NCBI GenBank assembly: GCA_958451615.1
Contig: CAUDQR010000002.1
Span: 1 to 64,000, forward strand
DNA length: 64,000 nucleotides
Source: an uncultured Collinsella sp.
GTDB taxonomy: Bacteria; Actinomycetota; Coriobacteriia; Coriobacteriales; Coriobacteriaceae
Direction: 5' to 3'
Part shown: one piece after another, positions 1 to 10,106 of the stretch
How the letters are laid out: each line of letters opens with the position of its first letter
Position numbering within the stretch: position 1 is the first letter of the stretch
Notes under the pieces: generated by a model
Told to the model about the DNA's origin: nothing
Database searches by the model: none
The model's input: the letters and a program-made list of their open reading frames with translations, nothing else
Translations under genes and position numbers: made by a program

Positions 1-55
1 CGCCATCGATTCGGCCGGCCGCGTCACCACGCGCAAGTTCCCCGTGCATGTGGAC
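1..55 (+). repeat. 55-bp direct repeat, copy 1
   Basis: Identical to 553-607 over all 55 bases, and it may extend left beyond the window. It encodes the end of a surface-protein module (ending KFPVHVD). Confidence 0.95.
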
Positions 56-2035
56 GCCTGCCGTCTCTCGGTTGACGGAGGGCCCGACTTGGAGTGGTCT
101 CCCGGCATGAAGGTCGCCATTCGTGCGGCGGCCGCGCCCGGCGCGAAGCTCAAGTTCGTCTGGGAGAAGGACTCCTGGGCCGAATGGGGGGTTGCGCAGG
201 GGCCGTCTGAGGCGACATCTTGCGCTTGGGAGCCCACGTCGTCCGGTTCGTACAGGGTCTACGTCGACGTCTCCGTCGGCGGCTTCTCGGCGACCACCGT
301 ACTCCCCGTCAGCGTAACCGAGGACTTCTCCCTCGACGGCCTCGCCGCAGAGGCCACCGACGGTGGGTCGCCCCTTCTAGGCGATGAGTGCGAGCTTGCC
401 TTGTCCGTCTCCGGCAATGCGGGCTCGGTCAGGTACAAGTTCGTCTGGGAGCAGGGCGGCTGGTCTCGCTGGGGCTCGATTCGCCAGGGCGATCCCTCCG
501 CGTCTTGCTCCTGGACCCCCGAGGTTACCGGCGACGTCAACATTTGGGTGGACGCCATCGATTCGGCCGGCCGCGTCACCACGCGCAAGTTCCCCGTGCA
601 TGTGGACAATAACTTGTCTAACTTCACTTCGATTTCCGTGGAGCCCTCTGATGGATCAGTTTCCGCTGGGGATACAGTTGCTATTACTCCCAATCTGATT
701 GTTCGTAATAATAGAGGCGTTAAATATAAGTACGTTTGGATGAGAAACAATTGGAATGAATGGGGCGTTATAGAATCTGGAGAGGATAAATCTTCATTAA
801 ATTGGGTTGTTTCGCGAACAGGAGACATCTCAATCTATGTTGATGTAATTGATACATCAACTGGTCAAACGCTTACATGTAAAAAAGACTGCTACTTTGC
901 GCCTGAAGACTGGTCTTATGACGGTATTTCTGTTTCCAATACATTTATCAGGCCTGGCGATGAGGTTTCTGTTAAAACGGAGTGCGCAGGGGATACTCGC
1001 TTCCTAAACTATAAATATGTTTGGAGTAGGAACAATTGGTCAAATTGGGGCATTGCTCAGAATGGTTCCGATGCTTCCCTATCTTGGACTCCTGATAAAC
1101 CCGGTGAGTATGATATTTATTGTGATGTGAGCGGCTCTGACGGTAAGGTTACTACTTGCAGGATTCATATCGGTGTTTGGGATTATTCGAGAATTACAGC
1201 TATATCTACTGACGGAGATTACTCATGGGGCGTTCGCGCTGACATGGGAACTCTTGATGCGGAGAAATCCGGTCAATTTGAATTTAAATTTGTCTGGGCG
1301 AAACCGGATTGGAGTCAATGGGGCGTCCTGAGGGCGAAATCAACTACTAATGATGCCTACTTTAACCCTTCCGATTTGGGCTTGAGTTCGGGCTATTATG
1401 TTTTGTACTGTGATGTGACCTATCCTGACGGATCGGTTCATTCCAAGTCTACGCAGGTTTATTACAATCCAATCGGAAGTTCGACCGTTCTTGGGGTTAG
1501 TAGAATCAGCCTGCTTACATGGCTTACTTCGCATCAGTATGATTCTTATTATCTGGGCACGCGTTATTCCGGCGGCTTCTCATATGACACATGTCTTTAC
1601 CCCAACGGAAGTCCAAGATGGGATGGCTATACGGGTATGAACTGCACCGGATTTGTTGCTCATGCTTATGCTGCTGTTGGCGGGGATGTTGCAGCGATAG
1701 GCAGGAATAACGCACACTCGCCATGGGCCGGCGGGCCTGGTGGGGGAGGCTATATTAACGCTTGGCGCTGGTATGGTTATGCTTGTGACTCAGGGTGCAA
1801 GATGTATGAGTTTAGAACGGTTCGCGATATGCTGAATAGCGGTTATGCGCAGAAAGGCGATATTATCTTCTTTAAAACGAATGGGGCTATTGATTGCCAT
1901 ATAGGCTTTTTCTGGGGCGATACCCCTTATGAGAACAAGATGTGGCATCAGATTTTGCCGGGCAATTTAATTGGTCCTTGCTTTAACAATGCAAATAAAA
2001 GTGAATATAACCAGAGCGTTGTTTTGATTAAATAG
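2..2035 (+). CDS. Secreted modular protein with NlpC/P60-like C-terminal domain (5' end outside window)
   Basis: The reading frame is open from the window edge, so the N-terminus and any signal peptide lie outside. Five related modules of about 80-95 residues follow, each with an aromatic K-Y/F-V-W-x4-W-x2-WG core and a later YVDV or YCDV strand (near nt 100-330, 360-606, 640-900, 950-1170, 1210-1470). They resemble the Y_Y_Y/triple-tyrosine type of beta-sandwich, which is my guess. The C-terminal part, nt 1500-2032, has an NCTGFV motif (Cys codon at 1643) and CHIGFFWG (His codon at 1898), the Cys/His arrangement of NlpC/P60 cysteine peptidases that cut cell-wall peptides. Probably an extracellular wall hydrolase with binding modules. 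Composition changes abruptly near nt 608 from very GC-rich to AT-rich inside the same frame, and nt 1-55 repeat exactly at 553-607. Confidence 0.75.
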   Translation, partial: AIDSAGRVTTRKFPVHVDACRLSVDGGPDLEWSPGMKVAIRAAAAPGAKLKFVWEKDSWAEWGVAQGPSEATSCAWEPTSSGSYRVYVDVSVGGFSATTVLPVSVTEDFSLDGLAAEATDGGSPLLGDECELALSVSGNAGSVRYKFVWEQGGWSRWGSIRQGDPSASCSWTPEVTGDVNIWVDAIDSAGRVTTRKFPVHVDNNLSNFTSISVEPSDGSVSAGDTVAITPNLIVRNNRGVKYKYVWMRNNWNEWGVIESGEDKSSLNWVVSRTGDISIYVDVIDTSTGQTLTCKKDCYFAPEDWSYDGISVSNTFIRPGDEVSVKTECAGDTRFLNYKYVWSRNNWSNWGIAQNGSDASLSWTPDKPGEYDIYCDVSGSDGKVTTCRIHIGVWDYSRITAISTDGDYSWGVRADMGTLDAEKSGQFEFKFVWAKPDWSQWGVLRAKSTTNDAYFNPSDLGLSSGYYVLYCDVTYPDGSVHSKSTQVYYNPIGSSTVLGVSRISLLTWLTSHQYDSYYLGTRYSGGFSYDTCLYPNGSPRWDGYTGMNCTGFVAHAYAAVGGDVAAIGRNNAHSPWAGGPGGGGYINAWRWYGYACDSGCKMYEFRTVRDMLNSGYAQKGDIIFFKTNGAIDCHIGFFWGDTPYENKMWHQILPGNLIGPCFNNANKSEYNQSVVLIK
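553..607 (+). repeat. 55-bp direct repeat, copy 2
   Basis: Exact copy of nt 1-55. The match stops at 607, at the point where the gene switches from GC-rich to AT-rich sequence, so it coincides with a module and composition boundary. Confidence 0.95.
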
Positions 2036-2057
2036 TAGATTGAGTTTGGAGTTTCAG

Positions 2058-2861
2058 TTGAACGAGAACCATATCCCAAAAGTGATTCACTACATTTGGT
2101 TTGGGAATACTGATTTGCCTGAAGAGGCAATCGCGTGCATCGAGTCCTGGAAGAAGTTTTGCCCAGATTATGAGATAAAGCGTTGGGATGAATCAAACTT
2201 CGATTTATCTTCTAATAATTATGTTAAACAGGCATATGAAGCTAAGAAATGGGCATTTGTAAGTGACTATGCGCGCTTATGGATTCTAGTTAATGAAGGC
2301 GGTATCTATATGGATACCGACGTAGAGGTCCTTAAGTCTCTTGATCCCTTTTTGACCAACCGTGCTTTTTCAGGTTTCGAATCGGACGCTTCTGTGCCAA
2401 CTGGAATTATGGCTTGTGAAAAAGGATTTCCGTTATTCCGGAAGCTTTTGAATGATTACGATGTACGTTCTTTTATTAAAAGCGATGGATCGTACGACTT
2501 AACGACAAATGTTGTAGTGATTACAAAAGCTTGTAAGGCCCTCGGACTAAAGCTTGATAATACAATGCAGACAGTTGATGGATTCACACTGTACCCAAGC
2601 GATTGGTTTTGTCCCAAGAGTCATGAATCTGGTGATATTCATCTTACTGAAAATTCCGTTACCATACATCATTTTAACGGGTCTTGGATCGATGAGGTTG
2701 AGCGGGGTTTGCTGAAAGAAAGGCGTCGTTTCCTCACCCGTCATTCTTGGGTCAACCCGATGCTGGCCGGATTAATAGTACGGCTCCAGTATGGATTTAA
2801 AACAAATGACTTCAGGCCTTTGACTTCAGCATTGAAAGCCTTTTTTGCAAACCGGAATTAA
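2058..2861 (+). CDS. GT32-like glycosyltransferase (capsular polysaccharide synthesis type)
   Basis: The 267-residue product opens with IPKVIHYIWFG and continues with W-K-x2-PDYE-x2-RWDE, a run matching the DXD-containing sugar-binding region, and GGIYMDTDVEVLKSLD, where D-T-D is the likely nucleotide-sugar/metal site. These are hallmarks of the OCH1/GT32 family that adds a sugar to a glycan or lipid-linked acceptor in the cytoplasm. The TTG at 2058 is chosen because GGAG lies six bases upstream and the product then begins like its relatives; an in-frame TTG at 2040 lacks a ribosome site. It follows the NlpC/P60 gene by a few bases. The sugar and acceptor cannot be read from the sequence. Composition is AT-rich like the surrounding glycan genes. 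Confidence 0.82.
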   Translation: MNENHIPKVIHYIWFGNTDLPEEAIACIESWKKFCPDYEIKRWDESNFDLSSNNYVKQAYEAKKWAFVSDYARLWILVNEGGIYMDTDVEVLKSLDPFLTNRAFSGFESDASVPTGIMACEKGFPLFRKLLNDYDVRSFIKSDGSYDLTTNVVVITKACKALGLKLDNTMQTVDGFTLYPSDWFCPKSHESGDIHLTENSVTIHHFNGSWIDEVERGLLKERRRFLTRHSWVNPMLAGLIVRLQYGFKTNDFRPLTSALKAFFANRN

Positions 2862-2876
2862 TTTGAATGGTCTTAA

Positions 2877-2907
2877 AATAGAGCCTAATCAATGATTAGG
2901 CTCTATT
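2877..2907. terminator. Bidirectional intrinsic terminator between convergent glycosyltransferases
   Basis: A perfect 15-bp inverted repeat (AATAGAGCCTAATCA and its complement) around a one-base centre. It lies between a plus-strand stop at 2861 and the minus-strand gene whose last codons it overlaps (2896). Confidence 0.8.
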
Positions 2908-3759
2908 CATGTATTTCTTAAACAATGGTTCTAATACTGCGGCAAATGGTATTGCCGGAGAAATGGCGCCAACAGACTTTGCTTTTTTAAATGCAAAAAG
3001 GATGCTATCTCCGGCAATCTTTGACCACATTAGATAAAGAATAGTCTCCTTGAATCTCTGTATGAGTGTGTCACTGAACTCTATGCACTGCTTTTTATAT
3101 TCGGCATAACTTCGTGGATTATTTAACAATAAGCGTTTATAGTTGGCTGTATAACCGTCTGTTAAGTATTCCCCTTTGCATATTTCCCGGTTGCATAGCA
3201 GGTGGTAATACTCGTGGTCAATTTGATCAAACTGAAATACTTCAGGAATGAAGCTCTCTCCTTCGGCTATGTAAAAAGGATGTGATTTGATAACGCTCGT
3301 TAACGTTGCAATGCAAGTCTCCCCTTTATAACCGTATTTGCTGTAGAGGGATGATAACTTCGCAGTGGTGTTGCTGGGAAATTGATTGTTACGAGCGGAC
3401 CTGGGCGTAGCAATTCCAATGGCATCCCCTGCATTTTTCCACGCCGTTAATATGAAGTGGACCGCATCAGGTGTGAGATAATCGTCGGAATCAACACACA
3501 TGAACAGTTCTGAAGTGCATTTTTCTGCAGCTAAATTGCAGGCTCGTTGTTTTCCTCCATTCGCTACCTTTATATATTCGATTTCGATAGCTGATTCCTT
3601 TGCAAATGAATCAAATAAGCTCTGCGTTCCGTCCGTCGAGCCATCGTCGACTACAAGCCAATAAAAACGAGAGTCAGTTTGTTTTTTCAAGCTTTCATAC
3701 AACCGCTTCAAGGTATGTTCTCTATTATATGTAGGTGTAAAAATGCAAAGCTGTTTCAC
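2896..3759 (-). CDS. Family 2 glycosyltransferase (GT-A fold)
   Basis: 287 residues. The N-terminus LCIFTPTYNREHTLKRLYESL, then VVDDGSTDGT and VDSDDYL at about residue 90, are the nucleotide-binding and DXD motifs of GT2 enzymes. The middle is variable and presumably sets acceptor specificity. There is no clear membrane segment, so it likely acts at the inner membrane face on a lipid-linked intermediate. It is transcribed against its neighbours, sharing a terminator hairpin with the gene on its 3' side and a short divergent gap with the flippase gene on its 5' side. The sugar is not predictable. Confidence 0.85.
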   Translation of the reverse strand: MKQLCIFTPTYNREHTLKRLYESLKKQTDSRFYWLVVDDGSTDGTQSLFDSFAKESAIEIEYIKVANGGKQRACNLAAEKCTSELFMCVDSDDYLTPDAVHFILTAWKNAGDAIGIATPRSARNNQFPSNTTAKLSSLYSKYGYKGETCIATLTSVIKSHPFYIAEGESFIPEVFQFDQIDHEYYHLLCNREICKGEYLTDGYTANYKRLLLNNPRSYAEYKKQCIEFSDTLIQRFKETILYLMWSKIAGDSILFAFKKAKSVGAISPAIPFAAVLEPLFKKYMNRA

Positions 3760-3800
3760 TTCAATGCCTCTATGTTAATTCAGATTTACGTATCTCAAAT

Positions 3801-5345
3801 ATGAGTTTGAAAGGTTCCCGTGTGAAGATCGAATCCAGTAGAAAAGCAGGCGTAATTATATCTTATGCCTATTCAATTGTTCAGATTCTTGTTCAGTTGC
3901 TATATGTTCCCATCTTATTAAGGGGTATCGGCCAAGCCGAATACGGTCTCTACCAATTCGTTGGCTCCATTATGGCTTATCTTACGGTAATCAATACCGT
4001 TCTTGCTTCGAGCGTGACTAAGTTTTATAGCAAGGCATATCTTCAGGACGATTCTGAATTGATGGAAAACACTCTTGCAATTGCGAAAAGACTGTTTTGG
4101 ATTATCTCGTTCGTTGCGGTTGTCGTAATACTATTTGTGGGGATAATTGTCATCTATTCATACTCGAATTCGTTTAGCACGGCTCAGCTCTACGAAATGT
4201 CATTAATGTTTGTTGTTTTGGCCGCAGATATGGTTGTGGTTATGAATAACATCATTAGTATTGCGGTTATCACCGCTCATGAGAATTTTGTTTTTCTGCG
4301 TCTGTCTCAATTGGTTACTGCAATTCTTCAGCCCCTGCTCGTGGTCGTGTTCATGCGGCTCTGGCCTTCTGCGCTGCTAGTTACTTGCATGACTTTTCTT
4401 ACAAATCTTCTCTGTGCTCTAATCCAGCGCATATTCGTAACTAATGTTTTGAAGACACAGTTCACTTTTCACGGGATGGATTGGAAGCTCGCTAAGGAGA
4501 TGCTGCTGTTTTCTTCGGCGGTAATATTGGTTGCCTTTTCCGATCAAGTTTTCTGGAAATCAGGCCAACTAATTCTAGGATATTTTTATGGTGCCGACTT
4601 AATTGCTGTATTTGCGATAGGTGCACAAATTTACTCTGTTTATATGGTTTTAGGAACATCTATTTCTACTGTATTTCTTCCAAAGGTTACTGATATTGTG
4701 CTTCATTCGGTTGATGCAGCTACTGATCTTTCTCGGCTTTTCATCAAAGTTGGAAGAATTTCCTTTTATGTTGCATTTCTTGTTCTCAGCGGTTTTGCGA
4801 TTTTTGGTCAGGATTTTATTACCCTCTGGGCGGGGCACGACTTCGCTGATGCTTATTGGGTTGCCATGATAGTTATGGTGCCATTTACGGTTGATATCAT
4901 TCAAAATCTGGGTCTTACAATTATGCAGGTCAAGGATGTATACCAATTTCGAGGCTACATGAATGCTGCAATTGCTGTAATTAACGTATTTATTTCTATA
5001 TTTCTATGCAGGTTGTTCGGGGTAATAGGTTCAGCCATATCAACAGCTGTTTCAATTGCCATAGGAAATGGCCTTATTATGAACTGGTATTATGCAATAA
5101 AGTTAGATATGGACATTTTTCAGTTTTGGAAGAATATTCTATCGATTTTAGTCCCTCTTCTAATTATCTCTTTTGGGTTTAATGCTATTTGGACTTATTT
5201 TGATTGGCATGGTTGGTCAGCACTGGTTACTGGAGGATTGATCTATTCACTTCTTTATGCGGTGGTTTCTATTCATTTTTGCTTTGATGCTTATGAGAGA
5301 GAGTTCGCTAGAAGATTTGTGGGACCAATTATTCGTAATATTTAG
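3801..5345 (+). CDS. Wzx-type polysaccharide/oligosaccharide flippase
   Basis: About 514 residues, almost entirely alternating hydrophobic segments and short polar loops, consistent with the 12-14 helices of the MATE/MOP-superfamily flippases (polysaccharide biosynthesis proteins). The N-terminal stretch with GIGQAEYGLYQFVGSIMAYL is typical: a G-x-x-E/Y-G-x-Y/F motif near the end of the first helix pair. Such proteins move undecaprenyl-pyrophosphate-linked oligosaccharides across the membrane. The ATG at 3801 has no obvious ribosome site; an in-frame GTG at 3822 sits seven bases after AAAGG and may be the true start. No Wzy polymerase is recognised beside it. Confidence 0.85.
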   Translation: MSLKGSRVKIESSRKAGVIISYAYSIVQILVQLLYVPILLRGIGQAEYGLYQFVGSIMAYLTVINTVLASSVTKFYSKAYLQDDSELMENTLAIAKRLFWIISFVAVVVILFVGIIVIYSYSNSFSTAQLYEMSLMFVVLAADMVVVMNNIISIAVITAHENFVFLRLSQLVTAILQPLLVVVFMRLWPSALLVTCMTFLTNLLCALIQRIFVTNVLKTQFTFHGMDWKLAKEMLLFSSAVILVAFSDQVFWKSGQLILGYFYGADLIAVFAIGAQIYSVYMVLGTSISTVFLPKVTDIVLHSVDAATDLSRLFIKVGRISFYVAFLVLSGFAIFGQDFITLWAGHDFADAYWVAMIVMVPFTVDIIQNLGLTIMQVKDVYQFRGYMNAAIAVINVFISIFLCRLFGVIGSAISTAVSIAIGNGLIMNWYYAIKLDMDIFQFWKNILSILVPLLIISFGFNAIWTYFDWHGWSALVTGGLIYSLLYAVVSIHFCFDAYEREFARRFVGPIIRNI

Positions 5346-5371
5346 TTTTTCTAAGCGCTAAGGATTATTTC

Positions 5372-5488
5372 GTGAATTCATTTACCGCGAATCCGATCAA
5401 GACGGTCAAACCGATTCGTTGGATTGGGGCACTGTTACAGTTTGATTTGGGTGTCATTGCTATTGATCGAGTTAGACAGGGGAAATAA
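5372..5488 (+). CDS. Unrecognised 38-residue ORF directly upstream of wecB
   Basis: A GTG at 5372 preceded by AAGGA with seven bases of spacing opens a 38-codon frame whose TAA abuts the wecB ATG. The peptide contains IRWIGALLQFDLGVIAIDRV, partly hydrophobic, followed by a basic tail. I do not recognise it. It could be a translated leader coupled to wecB, a small protein, or the last piece of a deleted gene. Support is limited to the ribosome site and the exact stop/start junction. Confidence 0.35.
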   Translation: MNSFTANPIKTVKPIRWIGALLQFDLGVIAIDRVRQGK

Positions 5489-6595
5489 ATGATACGTAAG
5501 AAAAGGGTTCTGTTAGTTTTTGGAACGCGCCCTGAGGCAATCAAGATGTGCCCACTTGTCAATGAGCTTAAGCGTCGTTCCGACAAATTTGATACTACCG
5601 TCGTTGTTACGGGGCAGCATCGTGAGATGCTTGATCAGGTCCTGCGTGTTTTCAATGTCAAGCCTGATTATGACCTTGCTATTATGAGACCGGGACAGAC
5701 TCTGTTTGATGTGACAAGTGATGTCTTATTGAGACTCAAGGCTATTCTTGAGAATGAAAAACCTGATGTCGTGCTTGTTCATGGAGATACTTCTACTAGT
5801 TTTACTGCCGCGCTTGCTTGTTTCTACTTGCAGATTCCTATCGGACATGTAGAAGCTGGTCTTCGTACGCATGATATCTATAGTCCTTGGCCTGAGGAAT
5901 TTAATCGACAGGCAGTTGACATCATAAGTGAATATTACTTTGCGCCCACGGAGAAGAGTAAGCAGAATCTGATTGATGAAGGGAAGTCGACGCAAAAGAT
6001 TTGGGTCACAGGTAATACCGGTATTGATGCCCTGAGAACGACTGTCTGTGGTACATATTCCCATCCCGAACTAGATTGGGCGAATGGATCTCGTCTAATA
6101 CTAATTACCGCACACCGTCGTGAGAATCTGGGCGAACCCATGCATAGGATGTTTCGCGCAATACGTCGTGTGATGGAAGAGCATCCAGATACTAAGGCTA
6201 TCTATCCGATTCATATGAATCCTCTTGTACGTAAGGCTGCACACGAAGAACTCGATGGTTTTGAAAGACTCCATATTATTGATCCGCTTGAAGTGCTTGA
6301 TTTTCATAACTTCATGGCGGCAAGTTATCTTATCCTTACCGATTCTGGCGGTATTCAGGAAGAAGCGCCTGGTCTTGGCAAGCCGGTTCTTGTCATGCGA
6401 GACACTACTGAGCGTCCTGAGGGTATAGAGGCCGGAACTTTAAAACTTGTTGGAACAAAGGAAGATGTCATTTATCGCGAGTTTAGTCGCCTGCTTTCTG
6501 ATGAAACAGAATATGCGGCAATGAGCAATGCGTCTAACCCCTACGGTGATGGTCATGCGAGTGAATATATTGCGAATGTGCTGGAAAATCGTTGA
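5489..6595 (+). CDS. wecB: UDP-N-acetylglucosamine 2-epimerase (non-hydrolysing)
   Basis: 368 residues. FGTRPEAIKM at the N-terminus, VTGQHREMLDQVL, VHGDTSTSF, HVEAGLRT, a W-PEE-NR run, TGNT, ITAHRRENLG and TDSGGIQEEAP are the ordered signature motifs of the WecB/MnaA family. The enzyme interconverts UDP-GlcNAc and UDP-ManNAc in the cytoplasm, supplying ManNAc for surface glycans. No wecC dehydrogenase is present in the window, so the product may be used as ManNAc rather than ManNAcA. Start ATG follows AGGGGAAATAA and touches the stop of the small ORF upstream. AT-rich composition matches the glycan region. Confidence 0.95.
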   Translation: MIRKKRVLLVFGTRPEAIKMCPLVNELKRRSDKFDTTVVVTGQHREMLDQVLRVFNVKPDYDLAIMRPGQTLFDVTSDVLLRLKAILENEKPDVVLVHGDTSTSFTAALACFYLQIPIGHVEAGLRTHDIYSPWPEEFNRQAVDIISEYYFAPTEKSKQNLIDEGKSTQKIWVTGNTGIDALRTTVCGTYSHPELDWANGSRLILITAHRRENLGEPMHRMFRAIRRVMEEHPDTKAIYPIHMNPLVRKAAHEELDGFERLHIIDPLEVLDFHNFMAASYLILTDSGGIQEEAPGLGKPVLVMRDTTERPEGIEAGTLKLVGTKEDVIYREFSRLLSDETEYAAMSNASNPYGDGHASEYIANVLENR

Positions 6596-6628
6596 TTAAT
6601 TATTAAATGATTTCGAGTTATCGTTTGA

Positions 6629-7678
<1,050 letters not shown>

Positions 7679-7711
7679 CGGGCCTTAAAGAATCATGGCT
7701 TTGATGGTGGA

Positions 7712-7745
7712 GGGCAGCGGGGGATTGAATAGCCGCCTGTTGCCC
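7712..7745. terminator. Stem-loop between convergent rfbB and GT4 gene
   Basis: GGGCA at 7712-7716 pairs with TGCCC at 7741-7745, with further imperfect GC pairing inside, followed by a T-rich stretch on the plus strand. It lies in the short gap between two converging genes. Confidence 0.5.
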
Positions 7746-8903
7746 TTAATTATTATTGGCAGATGGCGTGTCTAGGACATTCGTGCATAGATTCAAGGCA
7801 GTCTGACTCCATGTGAATCGCGAACATACTAGATCATGAACATTTTGAGAGTGCTCAAAAAGTAAATCCGGGTTTTCGAAATATACTAGGACAGCCTTTT
7901 GAATAGAGTCGATTGCGCAGTCTTGCAAAACTGTACCGAAATTGCTTTCAGGGATGATATCGGATGCGCCTGCGCAATTACTAACCACGATTGCGCATTT
8001 TTGAGCTGCGGCCTCAAGAAGAACGGTTGGCATGCCCTCTGGATATTCACTAGGCATTAGAAAACAGCTAGCATAGCGTAGCAAGGATGACATATCCGAT
8101 ACATTTAATCTTCCGACAAAATGGATTCTTTCATTTTGCGCGTTGGATACCGCTGTATTTAATGGGCCACTGCCCGCAATAATCAAATGAATGTTTTTGT
8201 CATGAATGCCGTCAATTGCTTTTATTGCCTTCATAACGCCTTTTTCCTCAATCAGGCGACCGGCATATGCGACGACAAATGCGTCAGGAGATATATTAAG
8301 TTCAGAATTCCAGTTTCTTTTTGATGCAGATGAGCAATATGCGGCAGCATCAATCGAGTTGGGTATTACGGAATGGGGTGAAAACCCCAAGCTTTTTATC
8401 CACTGTAAACTTCGATTCGAAACTGCACATGCAACCGGTTTGCTTCTAGAAATGATTTTTGTTGACAGTCCTTCATACAATCGCATGAGATAACCCATTG
8501 GACTTTTTTCTGTAGACAAGTATCCGGAGCTATGGTCAATCAAAACCGGCCGTATGTGCTTCTTTACAGCAATCCTGCATGCAAGGAGACAGATTGGATA
8601 ATAGCGAGTGTTGATAATGATGTCGCTAATGGACAGTTTCATTATCTGATTAAAAATCCTATACGTGCTTAGTATAGGTTTGATAACAGGAAATCTGTCA
8701 TTCATTAGAGACAACGAGGGTACCTCGATTAAAGTGATGCCGTTGTCACTAGTGATTCCGTAACTCCGCTCAGAATTGGAAGAAGTGAGTATAACAACTT
8801 CGTTGCCAAGCTCAGTTAATTTTTTGCCGAGATTTTCGGTATACCTCTCTACTCCTCCCATGTGAGGGGAGTAGTATGCGCTGACAATTAATATTCGTCG
8901 CAT
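7746..8903 (-). CDS. GT4-type glycosyltransferase (GT-B fold)
   Basis: 385 residues from an ATG at 8903, which has AAAGGA upstream and gives the family N-terminus RILIVSAYYSPHMGGVERYTENL. The C-terminal half contains VAYAGRLIEEKGV, IAGSGPL, HFVGRL, a run resembling MPSEYPEGMPTVLLEAA and SNCAGASDII, the E-x7-E donor-binding region of GT4 retaining enzymes. It transfers a sugar from a nucleotide donor to a membrane-linked acceptor. A longer frame to 8981 is open but would overlap the upstream gene and adds an unconserved N-terminus. It forms a two-gene minus-strand unit with the GT2 gene at 8944. Confidence 0.88.
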   Translation of the reverse strand: MRRILIVSAYYSPHMGGVERYTENLGKKLTELGNEVVILTSSNSERSYGITSDNGITLIEVPSLSLMNDRFPVIKPILSTYRIFNQIMKLSISDIIINTRYYPICLLACRIAVKKHIRPVLIDHSSGYLSTEKSPMGYLMRLYEGLSTKIISRSKPVACAVSNRSLQWIKSLGFSPHSVIPNSIDAAAYCSSASKRNWNSELNISPDAFVVAYAGRLIEEKGVMKAIKAIDGIHDKNIHLIIAGSGPLNTAVSNAQNERIHFVGRLNVSDMSSLLRYASCFLMPSEYPEGMPTVLLEAAAQKCAIVVSNCAGASDIIPESNFGTVLQDCAIDSIQKAVLVYFENPDLLFEHSQNVHDLVCSRFTWSQTALNLCTNVLDTPSANNN

Positions 8904-8943
8904 AGTTATCCTTTGTGTTAAGTGGCTGGTGTTATTAGGGGAA

Positions 8944-9921
8944 TTACAGCTTAGAAATAATGTAATATACAGGCCAATCAAGGTGCAACCTCTGTAATCC
9001 CAGCATCACCCCTACACCTAGGCGAATTTTTAATGTCTGGCCTTTTGGTTTTAGAATTCCTATGTGAGGATTTTTTAGATAGTTCGGGAAATTTTTTCGT
9101 GCATGTGAAAATACAAAATCATATTTTGCTTTCATTAGCTTTGGTCCGCAACCCCTATTAAAAACAACCAAGGCATTGATCATGTTTGCTAAATAGGCGT
9201 ATTCAATAACATCGAATCTGCTTTTCGGAAGTTTTGAGAGATCGTGGCTCTGAAGGAAAAGATCAAACATTTCCGCCATGATTTGCTCATGATTTTTCTT
9301 ATAGTTCATTGAACCGGTGATGGATTGGCGATTGAAATAGTAATAATAGCCCTCGTATGGAATGATTTTCACTTTTGCGTTGCGGTAAAAGGCGCAGAGG
9401 CTAAAGTAGATATCCTCACCGCAAGGGACACCGGTAAAGCCCAGTTTGTTTTCTTCGATAAAGGACTTTTTAAAGAGTTTTGCGCATGCAATTGCATAAG
9501 TCGTCGTACTCCATACGCTGTTTGATATGCGATGCCTTTTCAGCTTGCCATCAATATCTCTTATGAAACCTCCTGCGATGATGTCGTAGTCGCCATCTTC
9601 GGCTGCTTGAAGATAAGTTTCGATATAATCGGGAGCGACATAGTCGTCGCTATCTACAAAGAAGACATATTCACTACAAACATGCTTGAGGGCTCTTTCC
9701 CTTGTTCGTCCAAGACCTAAATTGCACTCATTATTTAGAACTCGAATTCTTGAGGGGTATTTCTCTTGGTATTCCGAGAGAATGAGATCGCTATTATCGG
9801 GACTGCAATCATTTACGCAGAGAACTTCATAATCAGAGATAGTCTGGTGAACGAGACTATCGAGACAGCGACTAAGGTACTTTTCAACGTTATAGACTGG
9901 GACGATGATTGTCGCTTTCAT
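8944..9921 (-). CDS. Family 2 glycosyltransferase
   Basis: 325 residues. TIIVPVYNVEKYLSRCLDSL, VNDCSPDNS, FVDSDDYV near residue 93 and PCGEDIYFSL (the E-D region) are the ordered GT2 motifs. A hydrophobic, basic C-terminus suggests membrane association. The ATG at 9921 has AAGGA upstream on the minus strand. It leads the minus-strand pair with the GT4 gene, and its 5' end faces the divergent operon starting near 10107 across an AT-rich gap that must hold both promoters. The sugar specificity is unknown. Confidence 0.87.
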   Translation of the reverse strand: MKATIIVPVYNVEKYLSRCLDSLVHQTISDYEVLCVNDCSPDNSDLILSEYQEKYPSRIRVLNNECNLGLGRTRERALKHVCSEYVFFVDSDDYVAPDYIETYLQAAEDGDYDIIAGGFIRDIDGKLKRHRISNSVWSTTTYAIACAKLFKKSFIEENKLGFTGVPCGEDIYFSLCAFYRNAKVKIIPYEGYYYYFNRQSITGSMNYKKNHEQIMAEMFDLFLQSHDLSKLPKSRFDVIEYAYLANMINALVVFNRGCGPKLMKAKYDFVFSHARKNFPNYLKNPHIGILKPKGQTLKIRLGVGVMLGLQRLHLDWPVYYIISKL

Positions 9922-10018
9922 TTGAATTCCTTATCTCAACGGTAAAGGACGATTGTTGCATGAACAGGCTATGCCCGTTTGTTTCTTATCGTATATGCCT
10001 ATGCGATATGAGTGAATA

Positions 10019-10024
10019 TATAAT
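10019..10024 (+). promoter_or_regulatory. Possible -10 box for the GlfT2/LicD operon
   Basis: A consensus TATAAT in the AT-rich divergent gap. No good -35 box is seen at the right distance, so support is modest. Confidence 0.35.
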
Positions 10025-10106
10025 AAGCGTATGATTCAGCTACTCATAAGATATATTGAATGGCTGTTCAGGTTCTACTGATTTACCACGAGAGAATGGT
10101 GCTCGA

